Part shown: positions 1 through 5,898 of the stretch, piece by piece
Layout: every line of letters begins with the position of its first letter
Numbering within the stretch: position 1 is the first letter of the stretch
Assembly (NCBI GenBank): GCA_002494895.1
Contig: DADA01000011.1
Coordinates: forward strand, 1 to 13,111
Origin: Nitrososphaera sp. UBA210
GTDB taxonomy: Archaea > Thermoproteota > Nitrososphaeria > Nitrososphaerales > Nitrososphaeraceae
Direction: 5' to 3'
Length of the DNA: 13,111 bases
Program-made: the position numbers and the translations under genes
The notes under the pieces: generated by a model
The model's input: the letters and a program-made list of their open reading frames with translations, nothing else
Told to the model about the DNA's origin: nothing
The model's database searches: none

Positions 1-170
1 ACCGAAGTAGGTGCAACCGTGGACAACTCCTCCTGGAGCTGAGGATGATATGTGTGGACGGACTTGTCGTGCATTTTATCGCAGCTAATGCACTTCCAGA
101 GGATGCCCTCGTTACAGGAATCGCAGTACTCTGTTGCAATCATGTCGCCGCCACATGCTCTGCATAGCAA
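1..170 (-). CDS. Small Cys-rich zinc-binding protein, partial (C-terminus beyond left edge)
   Basis: An open frame runs from a TTG codon at 170 to the left edge (56 codons, no stop). It has closely spaced CxxC pairs: CRAC near the N-terminus, then YCDSC and KCISC, followed by a His-containing stretch (DKMHDKSVHTYH). This is the layout of a small treble-clef or B-box-like zinc module, so it probably binds one or two zinc ions; its partner and role are unknown. The TTG start is chosen because a TATA-like TTTAAAA on the minus strand lies centred about 26 nt upstream, which would give a leaderless transcript, and because it places the first CxxC at residue 3 onwards. It follows the TFB gene by 33 nt and lies in the same reading frame as TFB, separated only by the TFB TGA stop. 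The family is not identified. That it is a real gene is fairly sure from the cysteine pattern. Confidence 0.65.
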   Translation of the reverse strand, partial: MLCRACGGDMIATEYCDSCNEGILWKCISCDKMHDKSVHTYHPQLQEELSTVAPTS

Positions 171-193
171 CAGTACCTTATGTCGATGCTTGC

Positions 194-200
194 TTTTAAA
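194..200 (-). promoter_or_regulatory. TATA box for the Cys-rich zinc protein
   Basis: The minus strand reads TTTAAAA here, overlapping the end of the TFB gene. Its centre is about 26 nt upstream of the TTG at 170, the usual archaeal TATA-to-transcription-start distance, so the transcript would begin at or next to the start codon. Confidence 0.45.
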
Positions 201-203
201 GGA

Positions 204-1223
204 TCAGGTAAAGGTCGGCCGCATCTGCGGCACTCTTACAGTGACGGTCATTTTGAACGACATGAGGATGTCCTTGCACCTGTTCCTTATCGTTACTTCC
301 GTGACACCGGACAGGCTGGAAACATCCCGCTGCAAAATGTTGACGCCCAGCAAGATCGATGCGACATAAATGTACGCCGCTGCCAGGCCGTTTGGAGCCT
401 TGCCGTCGGCGAGAAGGTGATCGTCTGTCTTGTGGGCAATGTCGATAGCGAGTCTCTCGACCTTGGTATCGATCTTTGCCATGTTGGCTAGCTTTGCAAT
501 GTAGTGGTCTATTGCCATAGCGATGGCCGGCGGCTGAGACTGCTGATGAGAGCTGGTTCCCTGCACGGGCGGCTGTTCTGTAAACACTCCCATCTCCATG
601 ACCATCATCCTATAGTATTTAGATGCGAGCTTGACGGTTGACCTGTCCTGCTTGCTTACTCCGGTCGCTTCCACTATCTCTTCAAGCGATCTGACAACAG
701 AGCACTTTTTGCACGCAAGGTAAATGGTTGCTGCTGCCATGCAGGCTATCGACTTGCCCTTTGCCTCATGGTTGCTCTCAAAGTTTCGGTAGAGCATTGC
801 GGATGTTTCGACCAGCAATTTCGGAAGCGACAGCGCAGAAGCTGTCTCGTTTATCTTGGTCAGTACGTTTGAGAGGCGCCGCTCCTGAGGAGAGACGATC
901 CTGCTCCTCAGGTGCCACTTGCGGATGCTGTTCATCGTCTCTGCCATCTGATGGTCGATCGACTTGCCGGCGTAGTCCCTTGAACCGTACGCTATCTCTG
1001 TGCGAAGGCCATAATCGTGTAAAGCGAAACTCGTGGAGCCGCTTGCCCGTGTGTTCTTGGATTTTTCCTCAAAGTCCGTGGAGTTTGACTCACGGCCATA
1101 GTCGTCAACCTGATCCATTACAACGCAACCGCATCTCTCGCAGATGTATTCGCCCTTGCTGTGGTCCTGGATGAGGTTGGCCTTGCATTCGGGGCATTGC
1201 GTGTAGTATTCCGCCGAGGTCAT
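204..1223 (-). CDS. tfb: Transcription initiation factor IIB (TFB)
   Basis: TFB bridges TATA-bound TBP and RNA polymerase and sets the transcription start. The 339-aa protein shows the full family layout. An N-terminal zinc ribbon has Cys10, Cys13, Cys28 and Cys31. A B-reader/linker segment contains the typical HDYGLRTEI motif at about residues 68-77. Two cyclin folds follow, at roughly 125-215 and 230-325; the second contains PNGLAAAYIY and GVTEVTIRNR, hallmarks of the family. It is slightly longer than the usual ~300-310 aa, mostly in the linker regions. The ATG start at 1223 has a Shine-Dalgarno-like GAGGT at 1232-1236 (8 nt spacing) that overlaps the end of the Gar1 gene, and the gap to Gar1 is only 6 nt, so the two are probably cotranscribed and coupled. 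Thaumarchaeota often carry several TFB paralogues, so this may be one of a set. Confidence 0.96.
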   Translation of the reverse strand: MTSAEYYTQCPECKANLIQDHSKGEYICERCGCVVMDQVDDYGRESNSTDFEEKSKNTRASGSTSFALHDYGLRTEIAYGSRDYAGKSIDHQMAETMNSIRKWHLRSRIVSPQERRLSNVLTKINETASALSLPKLLVETSAMLYRNFESNHEAKGKSIACMAAATIYLACKKCSVVRSLEEIVEATGVSKQDRSTVKLASKYYRMMVMEMGVFTEQPPVQGTSSHQQSQPPAIAMAIDHYIAKLANMAKIDTKVERLAIDIAHKTDDHLLADGKAPNGLAAAYIYVASILLGVNILQRDVSSLSGVTEVTIRNRCKDILMSFKMTVTVRVPQMRPTFT

Positions 1224-1229
1224 GTTCGT

Positions 1230-1562
1230 CTACCTCGCCCTCTTGCGCGAAGCCGCCTTTTCGCGTCCCCGGCTTTTCACCATTCCACCGCTGAAAACCT
1301 TGGCTCCGGCAAGCCTGCCTGTCCTGTCCGTCATCGGAATCACTGAGGCATAAGGCGCGTTTATAGGCCCTATCAGTTCCGAGATTCTTCCAACCCTTTT
1401 TCCGGCTCCGTCGACGAGCAGTTCTCCGGCCTTTATTCCGGCTGATTCCGGATTGAGCCGGACAATAAGCCTTCCACTTTTTGCAAGATGCATGACCTCC
1501 CCTATCTCCCCCACTTTGGTAAACAGCATTGTGGATAACTTGCTATCATTCGCTTCTGTCAA
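1230..1562 (-). CDS. gar1: H/ACA ribonucleoprotein component Gar1
   Basis: Gar1 is the small Cbf5-binding subunit of H/ACA sRNPs, which carry out RNA-guided pseudouridylation of rRNA. The 110-aa product has the compact Gar1/Naf1 beta-barrel signature: KVGEIGEVMHLAKSGRLIVR at residues 16-35, then VGRISELIGPINAPYASV, where the GPI/PYASV motif is typical. A basic C-terminal tail (KSRGREKAASRKRAR) is suited to RNA binding. The first start is TTG at 1562; an ATG at 1529 (giving 99 aa) is a serious alternative because the conserved fold begins only after it and a weak TATA-like TTAAT lies about 55 nt before it. Gar1 next to TFB is a recurring archaeal arrangement, which supports both calls. Confidence 0.9.
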   Translation of the reverse strand: MTEANDSKLSTMLFTKVGEIGEVMHLAKSGRLIVRLNPESAGIKAGELLVDGAGKRVGRISELIGPINAPYASVIPMTDRTGRLAGAKVFSGGMVKSRGREKAASRKRAR

Positions 1563-1625
1563 TAATTCTTTGTATTTCGATTAAGAAGATTCTTGCTGTT
1601 TTCTATGGAAAATTCTGGTGCGATC

Positions 1626-1949
1626 CTATTTTTTCGACGAAGGGCCTTTCTGCTTTTTTCTTTGCGATAACTTGTCGGCTACCTCTTTTATCACCTGCGA
1701 CTTTTTGATTCCCTCCTTCTTTGCGACCATGACGTATCCGGATTTTGTGAATGATCTTCGCGGAAATTTCGCGTCGTTCCTTATCTCCTGATCTGAGAAG
1801 ACAAAGCCGGCGGCCTTTGCTGCCTCGGCCAGTTCCTGCACGGTCGGATCAAAGACTGCCTTGTCGTGATGGACCTTGCGGCCTTGGCGTCTCTTGAGGT
1901 TCTTGTTAAAATAATCAAGCCAGAGAATCACGTGGTCATAGTCCTTCAA
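1626..1949 (-). CDS. srp19: Signal recognition particle 19 kDa protein
   Basis: SRP19 binds helices 6 and 8 of 7S RNA and prepares it for SRP54 in co-translational targeting. The 107-aa product matches the family: HVILWLDYFNKNLKRRQGRK at the N-terminus, then a KAVFDPTVQELAEAA region, a central FPRRSFTKSGYVMVAKK segment and a Lys-rich tail. The frame stays open to a GTG at 2063 (145 aa), but the extra 38 residues lie outside the family. TTG 1949 places the protein at the usual archaeal length and start, and a TATA-like TTTATTAA on the minus strand near 1981-1988 would begin transcription inside that extension, giving a leader of about 9 nt. The start at 1949 is therefore preferred. It sits between eS8 and Gar1. 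Confidence 0.88.
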   Translation of the reverse strand: MKDYDHVILWLDYFNKNLKRRQGRKVHHDKAVFDPTVQELAEAAKAAGFVFSDQEIRNDAKFPRRSFTKSGYVMVAKKEGIKKSQVIKEVADKLSQRKKQKGPSSKK

Positions 1950-1980
1950 TCCGATCAGCGTAAAATTACTCGATAACTTA

Positions 1981-1988
1981 TTAATAAA
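1981..1988 (-). promoter_or_regulatory. TATA box for srp19
   Basis: The minus strand reads TTTATTAA in an AT-rich patch. Transcription would start near 1958, 9 nt before the TTG at 1949 and after the alternative GTG at 2063. This helps decide the srp19 start. Confidence 0.45.
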
Positions 1989-2077
1989 CTGAAGCGAGTT
2001 GCCTCTTTGATTGAGATGCTCCGAATTGAAAAACGATTGATGCGAAAGAACTGGATTGCTCACAGGTATTCGGAAGA

Positions 2078-2482
2078 TTAAGAGGGTTTGGCGGCTGTGC
2101 TTTTGACCAGCACGGCGTTAATGACGCCGTCCTGCCCAGGTCGCGACATGACTCTCGCAGATCCGCTTTCAGTTTCTATCATGGCTCCCTTACTAATGAC
2201 GCCCCTTCTTTCATAGTCCCGGTTAGCAGGGTTCTTTGTTACCCTCAGGATCTTTGACTTTGTGGACTTTCTCGATTCAGGGTCAGTTACGTTGGCAAAC
2301 TCGGCGGTCTTGAAGGCCACCTTGACGTTATTCCCTCTCGTTCTGCGCGTGACGATTTGCGTCGGCCCCGCGACAGCTTCGTTTGGATATCGGTCAATCT
2401 CGAACTTTCTCCTCCCCCGCATAGCCACCTTGCGGCCGCCTGTCAGTTTTCGCCCTGCAAGGTTTTCTATCGACTTGCGCAT
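2078..2482 (-). CDS. rps8e: Small ribosomal subunit protein eS8 (S8e)
   Basis: This is a 30S ribosomal protein of the archaeal/eukaryotic-specific S8e family. The 134-aa product shows the typical GRKLTGGRKVAMRGRRKFE start, an internal VKVAFKTAEFANVTDP segment, ILRVTKNPANRDYERRG, and the conserved C-terminal ARVMSRPGQDGVINAVLV, where SRPGQDG is diagnostic. Archaeal members are about 125-135 aa. The ATG at 2482 is chosen over an in-frame GTG at 2506: the family begins near RKSIENLAGRK, and a TATA-like TTAATTA centred near 2512 would start transcription about 4 nt before this ATG. That promoter overlaps the scpB stop codon, so eS8 can be expressed independently of scpAB. Confidence 0.95.
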   Translation of the reverse strand: MRKSIENLAGRKLTGGRKVAMRGRRKFEIDRYPNEAVAGPTQIVTRRTRGNNVKVAFKTAEFANVTDPESRKSTKSKILRVTKNPANRDYERRGVISKGAMIETESGSARVMSRPGQDGVINAVLVKSTAAKPS

Positions 2483-2508
2483 AGCAGTCCAGAAAGTAAT
2501 TCCCACTC

Positions 2509-2515
2509 TAATTAA
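2509..2515 (-). promoter_or_regulatory. TATA box for rps8e
   Basis: The minus strand reads TTAATTA, overlapping the scpB TAA stop. Its centre lies about 30 nt upstream of the ATG at 2482, predicting a very short leader. Confidence 0.45.
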
Positions 2516-3093
2516 GACTTTTCTGAAGAGGGGATCTGCTGAGGCGGGGATCGGGGCACAGGCGGTTTCTTGTCCGCAGTGGCTACTAGCTTGGTTTTCA
2601 TCGCGCTGATATCTGCGATTCCAAAGTAGTCCTGAAACTTTTTTGTTGTGCGGTAGACCTTGAGCCGTCCCAGGCTTTCGTGCTCTATGAATTGCAACTG
2701 TTCGAGCTCTTTGACATGGGTGTAGACCTGGCTGCCCCTTATCTGGACGAGCCTCTTTGACGTCACCGGCTGCTCGTACGCGATGTACGAAAGCGTCTTG
2801 AGTGCAGCCGATGCAATTACGGGGTGCTGAGCGAACCTGCGAATCAGGGGCGTGAACGCCGGCTTTAACTGGAAGACAAAGTTTCCGTCATCCAGCTGGG
2901 CAATCTCTATGGCCTTGAAAACGGATCTAGACTTTTTCATCAGGTCGTTGACAACTCGGAGCGTTTTCTCCTTTGAGGTGGTCCCTGATGCTCTTATTAG
3001 TTCGTCCACCGACAAGGGCCTGCCTGCCGAGTAGAGGGCCGCCTCCACCCGTGCCACCACTTCATCTTCTGGGAGAGATTCGCGCAAGACCAT
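2512..3093 (-). CDS. scpB: Segregation and condensation protein B (ScpB)
   Basis: ScpB is the winged-helix (kite) partner of kleisin ScpA in SMC-type complexes that organise and segregate the chromosome. The 193-aa product opens with the typical VEAALYSAGRPLSVDELIRA segment (residues ~16-35). It continues through a first winged-helix domain (~10-95) and a second one (~96-165) containing ALKTLSYIAYEQPVTSKRLV, IRGSQVYTHVKELEQLQFIE and a Tyr/Arg-rich end. A Pro/Ser/Lys-rich tail (~170-193) is probably disordered. The ATG at 3093 has a TAATAAA TATA-like box about 24-26 nt upstream, so the gene may be read as a leaderless message as well as from scpA, which ends 29 nt before it. The scpA-scpB adjacency supports both calls. 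Confidence 0.94.
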   Translation of the reverse strand: MVLRESLPEDEVVARVEAALYSAGRPLSVDELIRASGTTSKEKTLRVVNDLMKKSRSVFKAIEIAQLDDGNFVFQLKPAFTPLIRRFAQHPVIASAALKTLSYIAYEQPVTSKRLVQIRGSQVYTHVKELEQLQFIEHESLGRLKVYRTTKKFQDYFGIADISAMKTKLVATADKKPPVPRSPPQQIPSSEKS

Positions 3094-3113
3094 CGTATTG
3101 TGCAGTCTATTGA

Positions 3114-3120
3114 TTTATTA
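3114..3120 (-). promoter_or_regulatory. TATA box for scpB
   Basis: The minus strand reads TAATAAA in the 29-nt scpA-scpB gap. Its centre at 3117 predicts a start at about 3091-3093, that is, exactly at the scpB ATG (leaderless). Confidence 0.45.
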
Positions 3121-3122
3121 TC

Positions 3123-3836
3123 TTATTGCCGCGCAGGTTCTGGCGCTGGAGGGACGAGTGTTATCTTTACGTCGTCAGAATCCTCTGGCTGTTCCAGGTC
3201 TACCTTTGCTTTCATTGCAAGGTACAGCATGGCGATAAAACATCTTGCCGTTTCGACGGGCTCCATCTTGCCGACCAGAGTTTTGAACATTAGTGTCCCA
3301 TCTGCGCTGACAATATCCATTATCATCTCCTCGTAGCCTTGGATTATCTTCTCAAACTTTACTAGAAACGAATCAAAGTCAAACGTCTGGACCGGCTCGA
3401 GCTCTAGCTGTTTCTTTTTTGGGCGCGGATGTGCCAGCTCCATTACCATGTTCTCGAGCATCTTGAGTAGATCCTCCACTGAGACGGGATAGGTAGATTC
3501 AATCCTGAACGGAAGCTCGACTGGGTTGAGCTGGGGGACGGGCAGCAGATTCGGATCTTCTATGCTCCTTTTTTGCATCGCAATCTTTTCAAGCGCAAAG
3601 ATGCTCTCTACCTTTAGCCTGTAGATCATTGACGATGACACGGCGGCAATGCCACATATCCGCAGGTCCTTGTTGCCAGTGGCGTCGATTATCCGGATAA
3701 ACATTTCAAGCAGACCTGCCACGTCCACGCTCCAGACATCTTTTCTCACAAGGAGCGAGGGGTTGAAAAGGAGGTTCAGCGGGGGCTGAGCCATCGACTT
3801 TTTGCTGTCCGCTTGCTCTGGTCTCTCGGCGGCCAA
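3123..3836 (-). CDS. scpA: Kleisin, segregation and condensation protein A (ScpA)
   Basis: This is the kleisin subunit that would link SMC heads and bind ScpB. The 237-aa product has an N-terminal helical region (LLFNPSLLVRKDVWSVDVAG, ~22-41, then a helix through about residue 90). A central acidic and Pro-rich linker follows (~95-150). The C-terminal winged-helix-like domain carries the typical ETARCFIAMLYLAMKAKVDL stretch followed by an acidic ED pair (~195-225). It is a divergent, short archaeal kleisin; the immediately downstream scpB strengthens the assignment. The start is taken as TTG 3836 because TTATAT on the minus strand at 3863-3868 lies about 27-30 nt upstream, giving an almost leaderless message. 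The ATG at 3794 (223 aa), just before the conserved part, is the alternative. It is divergently transcribed from the gene at 3991. Confidence 0.85.
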   Translation of the reverse strand: MAAERPEQADSKKSMAQPPLNLLFNPSLLVRKDVWSVDVAGLLEMFIRIIDATGNKDLRICGIAAVSSSMIYRLKVESIFALEKIAMQKRSIEDPNLLPVPQLNPVELPFRIESTYPVSVEDLLKMLENMVMELAHPRPKKKQLELEPVQTFDFDSFLVKFEKIIQGYEEMIMDIVSADGTLMFKTLVGKMEPVETARCFIAMLYLAMKAKVDLEQPEDSDDVKITLVPPAPEPARQ

Positions 3837-3862
3837 TTCCTTCTCAACTGTTTCCGAGTTGG

Positions 3863-3868
3863 ATATAA
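3863..3868 (-). promoter_or_regulatory. TATA box for scpA
   Basis: The minus strand reads TTATAT in the 3837-3990 divergent intergenic region. The predicted transcription start is near 3839, just before the TTG at 3836. Confidence 0.5.
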
Positions 3869-3952
3869 TACTTGTTTGTGAAGCAAATTTCGTGCACAGG
3901 TTAGTTCTGAATCGTCGGTTCTGATTGTCCTATCGAGAACTAGGTAGCAGCA

Positions 3953-3960
3953 TTTATTTT
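3953..3960 (+). promoter_or_regulatory. TATA box for the membrane-anchored hypothetical at 3991
   Basis: TTTATTTT lies about 31-38 nt before the ATG at 3991, predicting a leader of about 8 nt. A GGGAG at 3978-3982 is a possible Shine-Dalgarno element but would sit at the very edge of such a short leader. Confidence 0.4.
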
Positions 3961-3990
3961 GTTCGATTGAACCAACGGGAGTATCCGCAG

Positions 3991-4467
3991 ATGGGCAAGA
4001 AACGTGCCAGCCGCATTGTAACTTTCGGAGGTATTGGCGTGATTGCCGCAGTTATTGGGTTCATGGTCTTTCTGCAGGTTGAAAACACCAGAAACAACGA
4101 ATTCAAAAAGTCGATAGACGCCATAGCCACAGAAACGATATCGCTGACCCGTGAATATCAGGTCGAAGAGGGCAAGTGGATGGACAAGGAGTACGACAAT
4201 GCCACAATGATAATGAAGATCGACGCGTATTCGCCGCGTTATCAGGATCTGATTGACAGGGCAAACGCCGTGGATACGCCGGCAAAATATGCCGTGGCAA
4301 AGAGCTTTCTGATAAAGTCAATAGAATCCGAAAAGCAGAGCAACCAGCACTTTCGCAATCACCTTCAAACCGGCGATCCAAAAGAGTACGAGAGGTCGGT
4401 GGATCTATTTTCACTGTCGCTTCAATATAGCGCGGAATACGATGCCACCATAGGCGCAGCAGGCTGA
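3991..4467 (+). CDS. Single-pass membrane-anchored hypothetical protein
   Basis: Function not recognised. The 158-aa product starts with a basic tip (MGKKRASR) and one transmembrane helix at about residues 9-29. A mostly helical, charged, cysteine-free soluble part of about 125 aa follows. Its spacing of hydrophobic residues suggests a small antiparallel helical bundle of the kind seen in extracytoplasmic sensory domains, but no signalling domain follows. By the positive-inside rule the soluble part is outside the cell. The frame opens at a TTG at 3925, but ATG 3991 is preferred: it begins just before the transmembrane helix and sits about 31 nt from a TATA-like box. The gene stands alone, divergent from scpA and followed 41 nt later by the tRNA-Arg gene. 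Confidence 0.75.
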   Translation: MGKKRASRIVTFGGIGVIAAVIGFMVFLQVENTRNNEFKKSIDAIATETISLTREYQVEEGKWMDKEYDNATMIMKIDAYSPRYQDLIDRANAVDTPAKYAVAKSFLIKSIESEKQSNQHFRNHLQTGDPKEYERSVDLFSLSLQYSAEYDATIGAAG

Positions 4468-4475
4468 TATCTAGG

Positions 4476-4483
4476 TTTTAATT
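4476..4483 (+). promoter_or_regulatory. TATA box for tRNA-Arg
   Basis: TTTTAATT is centred about 29 nt before the mature tRNA 5' end, the usual archaeal promoter position for a tRNA transcribed with little or no 5' leader. Confidence 0.5.
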
Positions 4484-4508
4484 GAGGTCTGCCAGATGTC
4501 GTCATGCT

Positions 4509-4583
4509 GGGCCCATAGTTCAGCTTGGATAGAATGGCTGCCTGCGGAGCAGTTGGTCGAGGGTTCGAGTCCCTCTGGGCCCG
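4509..4583 (+). tRNA. tRNA-Arg (anticodon GCG)
   Basis: A 75-nt cloverleaf can be folded by hand. The acceptor stem is GGGCCCA (4509-4515) with TGGGCCC (4576-4582). The D-stem is GTTC/GAAT with a GG in the loop and A at position 20. The anticodon stem is GCTGC/GCAGT around loop CTGCGGA, giving anticodon GCG at 4544-4546, and the T-arm is GAGGG-TTCGAGT-CCCTC. The discriminator is G at 4583 and CCA is not encoded. The GCG anticodon reads CGC (and CGU) arginine codons; A20 fits arginine identity. No intron is visible. Its 3' part is duplicated downstream at 5484-5497. Confidence 0.96.
4568..4581 (+). repeat. Direct repeat copy 1: tRNA-Arg 3' end (candidate att site)
   Basis: AGTCCCTCTGGGCC lies within the T-loop, T-stem and acceptor strand of the tRNA. 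It is identical over 14 nt to 5484-5497. With one mismatch the match extends to 17 nt (4568-4584 against 5484-5500). tRNA 3' ends are standard attachment sites for archaeal tyrosine integrases. Confidence 0.6.
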
Positions 4584-4641
4584 TACTCTGTTCCTGAATA
4601 ATTGAGAAAGATCTGTGTAATTATCGAACACTTATTCCATC

Positions 4642-4649
4642 TTAATATT
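4642..4649 (+). promoter_or_regulatory. TATA box for the 4679 gene
   Basis: TTAATATT is centred near 4645, predicting a transcription start at about 4671. That is the A of an ATG that opens a three-codon frame (MKS, stop), whose TGA overlaps the GTG start of the main gene. Confidence 0.4.
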
Positions 4650-4678
4650 GACAAGACCAGTAATAACCGAATGAAGTC

Positions 4679-5362
4679 GTGACGGACCTCAGAAGCTACG
4701 TATCATTAGCCATTCTAATTGGGATTCCGCTCTTTTTCATAGTCTACAACATATTGAATGGGGACCAATCGACCACTACTCCAACCTCAAAGTATCATTT
4801 GGTCCACTGGCAACTGGAGCATGGTACTGCTGTCTCTCTAAAATTCGGTGCGATAGCAATGGGAATGACCCTTATCGTCGCCGCATTATGGAAGAATTTG
4901 AAGGCTATCAGTGTGATAGGAACAATCTATTTGGCGCTTGCAGGAGTTAGTTTTTCTGAATACGTGACAAACGATCCAGATTTTGACTACTTTGTAGAGT
5001 TCGATATTGGTTTTTTTGCCTTCCCGGTTGTGTTGGCCATTCTTCGGGTTACGGGAAAGCTTCGACCTTTTGCAAGTGACCAAGAGAGGGTACAGGCACT
5101 TCGATTGCGAAACGACGCGGAAAAGGATCTTTCGTATATCATGCAGAAGGAGGCTCGGTATTGGTGGTTCAAGCGGCTATCATTAATCCTAATTCTGGTC
5201 GGCGCGGCAACAGTTTTGATTGGCTTTTACCTGCCCAAAGTGTTCCCAAGCTTTGATCCACTGCACTCCTTTTTTGTAGGATTCGCGATGGCTTTAGCGG
5301 GCCTGGTATGGTTTGAATCAAAAAGAAGATTAAGAATGGATAGAGATCAGGGTTATCAGTAG
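4679..5362 (+). CDS. Six-helix integral membrane protein of unknown function
   Basis: Function not recognised. The 227-aa product has about six hydrophobic segments, at residues ~7-26, 50-71, 76-92, 104-123, 166-185 and 196-213. A charged loop of roughly 40 residues (~125-165) lies between helices four and five and carries ERVQALRLRNDAEKD, probably a cytoplasmic amphipathic helix. The C-terminus is basic (SKRRLRMDRDQ). No transporter, enzyme or sensor motif stands out. The start is a GTG at 4679, overlapping the stop of a three-codon ORF by four bases (GTGA); no better in-frame start is near. The gene lies alone in the AT-richer segment bounded by the duplicated tRNA end, so it may be cargo of an integrated element. 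Confidence 0.75.
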   Translation: MTDLRSYVSLAILIGIPLFFIVYNILNGDQSTTTPTSKYHLVHWQLEHGTAVSLKFGAIAMGMTLIVAALWKNLKAISVIGTIYLALAGVSFSEYVTNDPDFDYFVEFDIGFFAFPVVLAILRVTGKLRPFASDQERVQALRLRNDAEKDLSYIMQKEARYWWFKRLSLILILVGAATVLIGFYLPKVFPSFDPLHSFFVGFAMALAGLVWFESKRRLRMDRDQGYQ

Positions 5363-5483
5363 CCAAATCTTGATGTTGAACTGTTCTCGGTGGGTGCCTT
5401 AGGGTTCTGTTTAGCTTGTCGTCGGTTTGCAGTCATTCGGAACCACTATGTGTGTTAGCAGAACTCCATTTTTCCCACGATGT

Positions 5484-5497
5484 AGTCCCTCTGGGCC
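5484..5497 (+). repeat. Direct repeat copy 2: partial tRNA-Arg 3' end downstream
   Basis: AGTCCCTCTGGGCC is an exact 14-nt copy of the tRNA-Arg T-stem/acceptor strand, followed by AGT where the tRNA has CGT. The rest of the tRNA is absent, so it is not a gene. A 14-nt exact match within a kilobase is very unlikely by chance. Confidence 0.6.
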
Positions 5498-5592
5498 AGT
5501 GATCTATTAACAGGTTGATATCTATCGAAGCTGCCACCCGTCTGATAGCCAAATTGCAGGAGCTGTTCGAGCATGATATGCATAGAGTGAGT

Positions 5593-5775
5593 CTATTTCA
5601 TAACTATCGAGGTCTTTCTTATTCGCCTGAAAAAGACTAACCCAGCTGACGCAACGCCCAGAACTATGCCCAAGGTAATCAGCCCATCGTAAGCTGGGCC
5701 GCAGATAGTCAAGCCCCAGCAATTGTCAATAGTTTCGGAGCCGAATCGACCAAGTTGCATCAGTTCTTCGAACAT
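5593..5775 (-). CDS. Small cysteine-containing single-pass membrane protein
   Basis: Function not recognised. The 60-aa product has an acidic N-terminal part (MFEELMQL) and two cysteines six apart (Cys19 and Cys25, in NCWGLTICGPAYDG). One transmembrane helix follows at about residues 31-49 and a basic C-terminus (FFRRIRKTS) ends it. The charges predict the N-terminus outside and the C-terminus inside, so the two cysteines would face outward and could form a disulphide. The ATG at 5775 is preferred to a TTG nine bases upstream because a TTAA-containing box at 5801-5810 on the minus strand sits about 26-28 nt away, giving a leaderless message. The gene is divergent from the GH5 gene. It is short, so the call rests on the TM/charge pattern and promoter position. 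Confidence 0.6.
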   Translation of the reverse strand: MFEELMQLGRFGSETIDNCWGLTICGPAYDGLITLGIVLGVASAGLVFFRRIRKTSIVMK

Positions 5776-5800
5776 AAAATGCAATGGTTTGGCCTAAGCC

Positions 5801-5810
5801 TTTAACTTTA
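5801..5810 (-). promoter_or_regulatory. TATA region for the 60-aa membrane protein
   Basis: The minus strand reads TAAAGTTAAA. The TTAA part is centred 26-28 nt before the ATG at 5775. Confidence 0.4.
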
Positions 5811-5898
5811 TGTCAAAGCGAGCCAGACAGATAAATTCGCTGGCTTCCACTAATTGCATTCTGGCCTTCAATTGTGCTGCTTTCACGAATTTTCTTGT

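Larger units (their letters stand above)
4582..5497. mobile_element. Possible small tRNA-integrated segment
   Basis: The segment lies between the tRNA-Arg 3' end and its partial duplicate, a 916-bp repeat spacing. It holds one complete gene (4679-5362) for a membrane protein and no recognisable integrase. Its base composition looks clearly more AT-rich than the flanking genes (about 40-43% GC in the lines counted by eye, against about 53% in a GH5 line). It may be a shrunken integrated element, a satellite mobilised in trans, or one end of a former larger island. Only the duplicated tRNA end and the composition support this; boundaries are approximate. Confidence 0.4.

Noticed and set aside
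52..491. Plus-strand open frames over the left edge
   Set aside because: They are opposite the Cys-rich zinc protein and TFB genes, lack any motif, and are explained as antisense shadows.
1950..2063. 38-residue N-terminal extension of SRP19 from a GTG at 2063
   Set aside because: It is outside the family, contains the TATA-like element for the shorter form, and would make the protein much longer than archaeal SRP19.
5515..5640. 41-codon plus-strand frame (TTG start) just after the downstream tRNA repeat, with a helical-looking sequence
   Set aside because: It overlaps the 3' end of the better-supported minus-strand membrane gene, has no TATA box at the expected spacing and no recognisable motif. 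I considered an integrase C-terminal remnant but no catalytic Arg/His/Tyr pattern is present.
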